DNA from: Spirochaetales bacterium
GTDB lineage: Bacteria; Spirochaetota; Spirochaetia; DTKZ01
Assembly (NCBI GenBank): GCA_031274005.1
Contig: JAISQU010000101.1
Coordinates: 1-10,834, forward strand
Reading direction: 5' to 3'
Length of the DNA stretch: 10,834 bases
A model generated the notes under the pieces. That model was given only the letters and a program-made list of their open reading frames with translations, was not told the origin of the DNA and did not search any database. Made by a program: the position numbers and the translations under genes. This document shows, piece after piece, positions 6,824-10,834 of this stretch. Numbering within the stretch: the first letter of the stretch is position 1; each line of letters begins with the position of its first letter.

Positions 6824-6969
6824 TATCAGCCTGTTGCGCTTAAAGCCAAGCCATTGCCTCCGCGTAGTTCAAGGCGGCGCAATTTTGCGGGTGTAATGCG
6901 TTTTCGGGTCTTCCCGAAAACGCAGAGCCGTCTTCGGCTCACATTTATTTGAAGTCCGACAGGCTGCTA
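6824..6969. mobile_element. Small hairpin-rich element with terminal inverted repeats (MITE-like)
   Basis: The left end (6824-6845) and the reverse complement of the right end (6948-6969) match at 16 of 22 positions, including the block CAGCCTGT, and both start with TA. The 146-bp interior has no gene but holds at least three hairpins: an interrupted stem at 6854-6882 (TTGC/CCGC with GCGG/GCAA), a perfect 12-bp stem at 6897-6924, and a 6-bp stem at 6925-6940. TA at each end would suit an IS630/mariner-type target duplication. No transposase is present. It could instead be a structured 3' region or a REP-like repeat; copy number elsewhere is the deciding test. Confidence 0.4.
6897..6950 (+). 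terminator. Tandem TCTT-loop hairpins, probable terminator after ridA
   Basis: A perfect 12-bp stem (TGCGTTTTCGGG with CCCGAAAACGCA, 6897-6924) abuts a 6-bp GC-rich stem (GAGCCG with CGGCTC, 6925-6940), and both have the loop TCTT. ACATTTATTT follows, a broken T-tract in the ridA direction. Since the next gene is on the other strand, it could also limit read-through from that side, though no T-tract is seen there. Confidence 0.55.
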
Positions 6970-6982
6970 TTCCGCCTGAGTT

Positions 6983-8215
6983 TTATTCTATGCGCTGCAA
7001 TTCTTCCATGCGCATTTGTAAGTCTCTCGCGCGTCTGGCTACCTCCATTGTCTCCCGCGCGGGAGTAAAGTTCGGGTCAATCTCGAGGGCCTTCTCGCAG
7101 TATTCAATGGCCTGGGCGATATTCCCCCTCGCGTAGAAATCAACTCCCGCCAGATACAGCTCTTCGGCCCTGTTGAATTTTTCCTGCCTGCCGTTATCTC
7201 CCAAATTGATTTTCATGGCGATGCTGAAACGGTCGAGATTCGACAGTTGGGTTGTCATATCAAGGGTGTAGTTTATCACAAGGCTGAAATCGTCCATGCC
7301 GACGAGGCTGCCCAGGGATATGCGCGGGTTGCCGCCCTTGACAAGAAAACCGGCCTGAACAGAAAAGAAATCCGTTACGGCAATGCTGGTCCCCAGGGCC
7401 CCTCCGGGTTTTTCCGCGGGGTAGCTGCTCGGGTTAAAAGAAAAGGGTATGGTAACATCAAAGGCCAGAATCCAGGGCCGGAAAAAGGAATAGGCGATTC
7501 CCGTAGTAACCGACATGGGCAGGGGTTCGTTCATGACGCTGGGGCCGACATTCCTGACCGTTAGGCCGAAAGCCGCGTTTTTGTCCCGCGAATAGTATGG
7601 TTTGGCAAAGTTAAAACGGGTCAGCATGCCCACATCGGCCATAATCCCCAGGGCGGACTGACCGGCCGCGATGTTTTCGGATACATGGCGGTAGGCCGCC
7701 TTGAGGTTTGCCCCCAGGGAGACTCCGCTGAAGTAATAATCCGCCAAAAAGTTCCGGGAAATGTTCGCTATGGCGATTGTCTCGGAATAGTAGCCCGCGG
7801 AGGTTCTTTCGCCCCAGTAGTCGTAACCCGTAAAAGGGACATAGAGGAACTTCCCGGCAAAAGCGTACCCTATGTTATCTGAGCGGTTGGTATAGGCTAT
7901 GCCTTCGATATTTGTATCCGCGATCCAGTTGTTATGCATAACCGAAAGCTCGGTATACTGCATCATGGAGGATGCCGCGGGGTTCGCATCGAAAAAGCTC
8001 GAATCGCGGGCCACTGCGGTATAGGCCGTACCCATACCCTCGTACTCGCCCCCCAGGGGAATCGTCAGAATGGGAAAAACCGTCAGGCCCGTATTCGGGT
8101 CCTGCAGGAAGTCGAACCGGTCCGCCGCGTCGCCGTAAATATCGTTAAAATCCGCGGCGAAAAGCGAAAAAGAAACTGTCAGGGTGAGCAGGAATATCCC
8201 GCCTGTGCGTTTCAT
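6983..8215 (-). CDS. UPF0164 family FadL-like outer-membrane protein with C-terminal TPR
   Basis: Predicted outer-membrane beta-barrel of the treponemal UPF0164 family, proposed to be FadL-like carriers of hydrophobic molecules. Residues 1-20 form a signal peptide (MKRTGGIFLLTLTVSFSLFA). The following FPILTIPLGGEYEGMGTAYTAVARDSSFFDANPAASS region resembles the FadL hatch, with its N-P-A motif. The middle alternates strands rich in aromatic and Gly residues and includes FGLTVRNVGPSV. From about 349 to 383 there is one tetratricopeptide unit (AEELYLAGVDFYARGNIAQAIEYCEKALEIDP), followed by a charged helical tail ending in LQRIE, probably periplasmic. The ATG at 8213-8215 is required for the signal peptide but has no clear ribosome site. 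The gene stands alone between the hairpin element and gntR. The barrel assignment is from the family; the cargo is unknown. Confidence 0.85.
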   Translation of the reverse strand: MKRTGGIFLLTLTVSFSLFAADFNDIYGDAADRFDFLQDPNTGLTVFPILTIPLGGEYEGMGTAYTAVARDSSFFDANPAASSMMQYTELSVMHNNWIADTNIEGIAYTNRSDNIGYAFAGKFLYVPFTGYDYWGERTSAGYYSETIAIANISRNFLADYYFSGVSLGANLKAAYRHVSENIAAGQSALGIMADVGMLTRFNFAKPYYSRDKNAAFGLTVRNVGPSVMNEPLPMSVTTGIAYSFFRPWILAFDVTIPFSFNPSSYPAEKPGGALGTSIAVTDFFSVQAGFLVKGGNPRISLGSLVGMDDFSLVINYTLDMTTQLSNLDRFSIAMKINLGDNGRQEKFNRAEELYLAGVDFYARGNIAQAIEYCEKALEIDPNFTPARETMEVARRARDLQMRMEELQRIE

Positions 8216-8229
8216 ATATATTCTTTATA

Positions 8230-8258
8230 ATTATATCTCGAAAAAGGCTCTGTTTCAA
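8230..8258 (-). promoter_or_regulatory. Sigma-70 promoter of the UPF0164 gene
   Basis: On the minus strand TTGAAA (-35, 8253-8258), a 17-base spacer and a perfect TATAAT (-10, 8230-8235) are seen. Initiation is expected near 8223, only about 8 bases before the ATG, leaving no room for a normal ribosome site. The mRNA would be almost leaderless. Confidence 0.7.
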
Positions 8259-8310
8259 TATCGGCAGACAGGACATATTAATTGACGAAATGGGGAAAGT
8301 CCGCAGGCTC

Positions 8311-9015
8311 CTATCTGACGGGGGAGGGGCTCCTGTTTTCCTGGTCAATATCTTCAATTCCCTTTTGCAGGTGATCATACATGACCTTGCGGGCTTTCCT
8401 GCTGTTTTTCGCTTCAATGGCCTGCAGCAGCAGAGTATGGTAGTAGACGCCGTCTTTGTATCCCCGGTATTGGTTTATCTGTTTATAGCTTTCCGATTTC
8501 TGGCGGAATACCTCCCTGATGCTGTTTTCCAGAAATACATTGCCCGAAGCGCGGCTGATTTCTTCGTGAAACATCATATCATAACGCACAAAATTTTCTA
8601 TATCGTCCCTGCCGACGGCCTGTTTCATTTGCTCCAGCAGAAACCGTAATTGGCGGATATTTTCCCCGCTTGCGCGTTCGGCGGCTAGATAACTTGTCTC
8701 TGATTCGACAATGCGGCGGAACTCAAGCATCTGCCGCTTATCCAGATAATCGTCTCCGCTGAGCGCGGGAACGCCCTTGCCGAAACCCGACAGATCGTTT
8801 GAAACAACAAAAGTCCCCCTGCCATGAACGCTTTTGAGCAAACCCAGGGCGATAAACTGCTGAATGGCAATTCTGACGCTTGCGCGGCTGACGCCCAGCA
8901 TACGGGTCAGTTCGTTTTCAGAGGGCATTTTTTCCCCGACCAGCCAAATGCTGCCGGCAATATTTTCTTTGATGTACTCAATAACTTGCTGGGTTATGCT
9001 GGTTTTCTTGATCAT
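8311..9015 (-). CDS. GntR family transcriptional regulator, FCD (FadR-type) subfamily
   Basis: Cytoplasmic regulator of 234 residues. The N-terminal winged helix-turn-helix (about 8-72) has the classic run GEKMPSENELTRMLGVSRAS and the wing LLKSVHGRGTFVV. The C-terminal all-helical FCD domain (about 95-218) has candidate metal ligands Asp146 and His150 (YDMMFHEEI), His193 (YYHTLLLQAI) and His215 (MYDHLQ), the usual D-H-H-H set, so a metal-bound small carboxylate effector is likely. Such proteins commonly control uptake and breakdown of sugar acids or other organic acids, usually as repressors that dissociate on ligand binding. The ATG at 9013-9015 has only a weak GGCGGGT upstream. It is divergent from the second dctP, which it probably controls along with itself; several palindromes in 9065-9085 and 9320-9341 are candidate sites. 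Confidence 0.9.
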   Translation of the reverse strand: MIKKTSITQQVIEYIKENIAGSIWLVGEKMPSENELTRMLGVSRASVRIAIQQFIALGLLKSVHGRGTFVVSNDLSGFGKGVPALSGDDYLDKRQMLEFRRIVESETSYLAAERASGENIRQLRFLLEQMKQAVGRDDIENFVRYDMMFHEEISRASGNVFLENSIREVFRQKSESYKQINQYRGYKDGVYYHTLLLQAIEAKNSRKARKVMYDHLQKGIEDIDQENRSPSPVR

Positions 9016-9064
9016 GGTTTACCCGCCATTTACCTTACAGATTTCAAAGTTTTTCATCAATAGC

Positions 9065-9085
9065 ATACGTATCACAGGATACCTG
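9065..9085. promoter_or_regulatory. Candidate GntR operator (overlapping palindromes)
   Basis: Three short palindromes overlap in 21 bp: ATACGTAT, GTATC-N4-GATAC and CAGG-N3-CCTG. They fall at the expected gntR transcription start, some 50-70 bases before its ATG, a position that would allow autorepression. FCD regulators usually bind short interrupted palindromes, but no exact consensus match is claimed. Confidence 0.35.
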
Positions 9086-9169
9086 AATATATATAGAGTA
9101 AAAGCCTTTTCAGGATTCTAGCTTATAAGTTGTCTGATGAGTTTCTACATAAGTTATAGCGGATTCTTT

Positions 9170-9209
9170 ATGAGAAATCAATGTTTTCCAGCATTTCTCA
9201 TGATTTTTT
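9170..9209 (+). terminator. Hairpin plus T-tract upstream of dctP2
   Basis: ATGAGAAAT (9170-9178) and ATTTCTCAT (9193-9201) form a perfect 9-bp stem with a 14-base loop, followed by GA and six T (9204-9209). The shape is terminator-like for plus-strand transcripts although the stem is AT-rich. No upstream plus-strand gene needs it, so it may be an attenuator, the end of a short RNA, or an operator palindrome. Confidence 0.35.
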
Positions 9210-9281
9210 CTATATTTTCGGATGTGACTTGGACGATAGCGGTGTTTTTCGGGAAAATTGTTTAGAATGGCAAAAAATCTC

Positions 9282-9310
9282 TTGACAATATTCGATTTTG
9301 GTGTAATGAT
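9282..9310 (+). promoter_or_regulatory. Probable promoter of the second dctP
   Basis: A perfect TTGACA (9282-9287) is followed after 17 bases by AATGAT (9305-9310), a weak -10; the overlapping GATAAT (9308-9313) is a better hexamer but 20 bases away. Just downstream, ACTTGT (9320-9325) and ACAAGT (9336-9341) form an inverted repeat that could be a repressor site within the leader. Confidence 0.5.
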
Positions 9311-9377
9311 AATGCATCTACTTGTCAGTCAAGATACAAGTTTGCGATATATTTTCAATTTTCCAAGGAGGATGTTT

Positions 9378-10376
9378 ATGCGACGTTATGCAAATTTGCT
9401 GCTGGTGTGTGCTCTTTTTATTGCGGGAATTGCCAATCTATGGGCCGGCGGCGGCCAGGATTCCGTTTCCGGTCCGGTTACTCTGCGTTTCAGCCACGGT
9501 ATGGCAGCGGACGGCACCTTCGGCCAAGCGGCTCTGCGTTTCAGCGAGGCGGTTAGTCAGAAAACCGGCGGAAGGTATAAGGTGGATGTGTATCACAACG
9601 CCCAGCTTGGCTCCGAACGGGATACCGTGGAAGCCTGTCAGATGGGTAATCTGGATTTCGCCGTGGTGAACCAGGCGGTGCTTGCCAATTTTATCCCGGA
9701 AATATCAGCCCTGGATCTGCCCTACATCATTGAAAGCAAGGAGCACGCGGACGCCGTTTTTAACGGAGATGTGGGAAAATATTATTTGGACCGTTTAGAG
9801 CGCGTCGGATTGGCCGGGCTGACGTATTTTGAATCGGGATTCAGAAATCTTACCAACAACCGGCGGCCTATTAATTCTGTTACGGATGTAAGAGGTCTGC
9901 GCATCCGCGTTATGGAAAACAGGATCCATCAGGAAGCGTGGCGCACTCTGGGCGCCGATCCGGTTCCCATGTCCTGGGGAGACGCCTACACCGCGATGCA
10001 GCAGAACGCCATTGACGGACAGGAAAACCCGACGGTTGTCGCCGAACAAAACCATGTCGGCGAAGTAAACAAACACATAGCGATTACCGAACATGCCTAT
10101 ACTACCTGCTTTCTTATTATGAGTCCCAAAACCTGGTCCGGGATAAGCGCGGCGGATCAAAAGCTGTTCCTTGAAGCGGCGCAGGAGGCAGCCAAATATA
10201 ATTCGGAAGCAAGCCGTTCGCTGGAAGCCGCTTCTCTGGCAAAGATGCAGCAGCAGGGAATGTCCGTTACGCGGCCGGATAAAAGGGCCTTTATCACGGC
10301 TACCTCTCCGGTTCGGGAAAAATTCAAGAGCGAGTTTGCGGAGCAGATTGCCCTTATTGAAAAAGCGCGCCCCTGA
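9378..10376 (+). CDS. TRAP transporter periplasmic solute-binding protein DctP (second, without adjacent permeases)
   Basis: Periplasmic TRAP receptor of 332 residues. The signal peptide (MRRYANLLLVCALFIAGIANLWA) is followed by GGGQDS. Cys11 lies inside the hydrophobic core and is not a lipobox. Conserved elements are LRFSHGMAADGTFGQAALRF (36-55), VYHNAQLGSERDTVEACQMG (71-90), SGFRNL (153-158, Arg156), LRIRVMEN (174-181, ligand-binding Arg177), VPMSWGDAYTAMQQNAIDGQENP (196-218, Asn217) and KHIAITEHAY. The I-D-G-Q-E-N-P signature puts it in the DctP family that takes C4-dicarboxylates and sugar acids; the exact ligand is unknown. The ATG at 9378 is preceded by AAGGAGG with six-base spacing; the open frame extends back to 9258 but those starts lack ribosome sites. 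No dctQ or dctM follows; after the stop come hairpins and a reverse transcriptase fragment. It must share or have lost its permease, or the permeases lie beyond the window. Confidence 0.92.
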   Translation: MRRYANLLLVCALFIAGIANLWAGGGQDSVSGPVTLRFSHGMAADGTFGQAALRFSEAVSQKTGGRYKVDVYHNAQLGSERDTVEACQMGNLDFAVVNQAVLANFIPEISALDLPYIIESKEHADAVFNGDVGKYYLDRLERVGLAGLTYFESGFRNLTNNRRPINSVTDVRGLRIRVMENRIHQEAWRTLGADPVPMSWGDAYTAMQQNAIDGQENPTVVAEQNHVGEVNKHIAITEHAYTTCFLIMSPKTWSGISAADQKLFLEAAQEAAKYNSEASRSLEAASLAKMQQQGMSVTRPDKRAFITATSPVREKFKSEFAEQIALIEKARP

Positions 10377-10383
10377 TTCGCAA

Positions 10384-10455
10384 GCGGGTCCATACCCCGC
10401 CCTTTAGGGCGTTTTGAACCCGGTAAGGCTTTGTTTGTTGGGGGTATGGACCCGC
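10384..10455. repeat. Perfect 15-bp inverted repeat with inner hairpin
   Basis: GCGGGTCCATACCCC (10384-10398) is exactly inverted at 10441-10455, with 42 bases between. The inner part contains its own small hairpin (10398-10411). The right arm can also pair with a second TCCATACC at 10462-10469 to form an 8-bp stem with an 11-base loop, so two exclusive folds exist. It lies between dctP2 and the reverse transcriptase fragment. It could be a bidirectional terminator, the end of an inserted element, or a decayed structured RNA. Confidence 0.7.
10398..10415 (+). terminator. Terminator-like hairpin after dctP2
   Basis: CGCCC-TTTA-GGGCG (10398-10411) is followed directly by TTTT, 21 bases after the dctP2 stop. 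The stem is short (5 bp) but GC-rich, giving a plausible intrinsic terminator that would end the dctP2 transcript as a single gene. Confidence 0.5.
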
Positions 10456-10485
10456 ATACAATCCATACCTTGCAGAACGACGATA

Positions 10486-10505
10486 CCTCGCCCTTCGGGG
10501 CGAGG
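10486..10505 (+). terminator. UUCG-loop hairpin at the reverse transcriptase junction
   Basis: CCTCGCCC (10486-10493) and GGGCGAGG (10498-10505) form a perfect 8-bp stem closed by the very stable TTCG tetraloop. The nearest T-tract (five T at 10513-10517) begins seven bases later, too far for a textbook terminator. Recognisable reverse transcriptase sequence begins right after it. Confidence 0.5.
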
Positions 10506-10834
10506 AGAGTCATTTTTACGAACCCGTTCCCGGCAAAGTGCCCGAACCTTTTTTGCCTTTTGAGGAATTCAATACTATTATCAGCGGCAAGCACGCGGAA
10601 ATTTTATCAATAATTTGTACGAAAGATAACGCCCTGCCCCAGGGGGCGGCAACATCTCCCGCCATATCAAATATCATATTTAGCATAATCGATAAAGAAA
10701 TATTGGAAATTTGCGACGCCAGCGATGTAATATATACACGCTACGCCGATGATTTAACGCTCTCGGGCGATTGCAAAAAAATATTGCTGGATACCGTATG
10801 GAAGGTCAAAGAAGCAATAAAACGCCGGGGGTTT
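10505..10834 (+). pseudogene. Retron-type reverse transcriptase, 5'-truncated, runs off window
   Basis: The frame is open from 10427 to the window end and encodes the palm part of a retron-like reverse transcriptase. LPQGAATSPAISNIIF begins at 10634, and YTRYADDLTLSG places the catalytic YADD at 10742-10753. It ends in KEAIKRRGF, as in the family just before the N-x-x-K motif. The stretch GKHAEILSIICTKDN just before LPQG also fits. A complete retron enzyme would need about 130-160 residues before LPQG, which would reach back into dctP2. The frame has no ATG; GTG at 10538 lacks a ribosome site; and motif A with the first catalytic Asp is not found (ESHFYEPVPGKV stands where it should be). The enzyme is therefore probably an inactive remnant, or starts in an unrecognised way. 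Reverse transcriptase identity is near certain; truncation is inferred. Confidence 0.78.

Larger units (their letters stand above)
9016..9377. promoter_or_regulatory. Divergent gntR-dctP2 regulatory region
   Basis: No gene is evident in these 362 AT-rich bases. A weak minus-strand promoter for gntR may be CTGAAA (9108-9113) and TATATT (9086-9091), 16 bases apart. Just downstream lie overlapping palindromes: ATACGTAT (9065-9072), GTATC-ACAG-GATAC (9069-9082) and CAGG-ATA-CCTG (9075-9085), a likely GntR operator area. Farther right are direct repeats ATAAGTT (9125-9131, 9149-9155), a 9-bp stem with a T-tract (9170-9209), and the dctP2 promoter. Confidence 0.5.

Noticed and set aside
6757..6982. 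CRISPR array or tRNA gene in the hairpin-rich gap
   Set aside because: The repeats are inverted rather than direct and regularly spaced, and no cloverleaf or tRNA consensus blocks are seen.
7247..8230. Plus-strand frames opposite the UPF0164 gene
   Set aside because: They are antisense to a well-supported gene, are Arg/Gly/His-rich, and show no domain or promoter.
9258..9377. N-terminal extension of the second DctP by 40 residues
   Set aside because: It would place the signal peptide internally and covers the promoter; the AAGGAGG site fits the ATG at 9378.
10384..10505. Intact retron msr-msd RNA with a1/a2 arms
   Set aside because: The span between the 15-bp arms is only 42 bases, much shorter than known msr-msd regions, and the adjacent reverse transcriptase lacks its N-terminal half. 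A decayed remnant cannot be excluded.
10157..10594. Minus-strand 145-codon frame spanning the end of dctP2 and the hairpin segment
   Set aside because: It crosses a terminator-like hairpin and a 15-bp inverted repeat, is antisense to dctP2, and has no recognisable domain.

Overview
The window most likely comes from a spirochaete of the genus Treponema, probably one of the moderate-GC lineages such as the termite-gut treponemes. Three things point there. One gene encodes a FadL-like UPF0164 outer-membrane protein, a family known essentially from treponemes. Both TRAP solute-binding proteins have signal peptides ending FAGGG or WAGGG, a common spirochaete style. Base composition is close to balanced. 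This is inference from family knowledge, not from a search.

Left half (1-5500, minus strand): one long operon, read right to left. It encodes a complete TRAP transporter (dctP, dctQ, dctM), two tandem paralogues of the L-2-amino-thiazoline-4-carboxylic acid hydrolase family, an Fe-S L-cysteine desulfidase / serine dehydratase-like lyase, and the start of a dihydroxyacetone-kinase DhaK subunit that leaves the window at base 1. Gaps are short or overlapping throughout. Divergent from it (5675-6756, plus strand) lie a YheO-type PAS/HTH regulator and ridA, overlapping by ATGA. Two good sigma-70 promoters stand back to back at 5544-5649 with a 10-bp inverted repeat between their -35 boxes. Read together, this is a catabolic module: import a small N/S-containing acid, hydrolyse it, eliminate it to an enamine/imine, and clear the reactive 2-aminoacrylate-type intermediate with RidA, under YheO-type control. 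The substrate is unknown. The lyase has Val where the family normally has the Cys of its GCTEP motif, so it may not be cysteine.

Middle (6757-8310): a gene-free stretch holds a compact 146-bp hairpin-rich element with imperfect 22-bp terminal inverted repeats that begin and end in TA (6824-6969), resembling a MITE or similar small repeat. Next is the minus-strand UPF0164 gene, a FadL-like barrel with a C-terminal TPR, driven by a near-consensus promoter that leaves almost no 5' leader.

Right part (8311-10834): a GntR/FCD regulator (minus) faces a second TRAP binding protein (plus) across a 362-bp regulatory region rich in inverted repeats. No dctQ or dctM follows this second dctP. Instead there is a strongly structured non-coding segment (10384-10505): a perfect 15-bp inverted repeat, a small terminator-like hairpin inside it, and a UUCG-loop hairpin. 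Then comes a reading frame with unmistakable retron-type reverse transcriptase motifs (LPQG.ATSP.ISN and YTRYADD). The frame has no credible start, and the region that should carry the first catalytic Asp is missing or unrecognisable. It therefore looks like a 5'-truncated reverse transcriptase joined to the hairpin segment, and it runs off the right edge.
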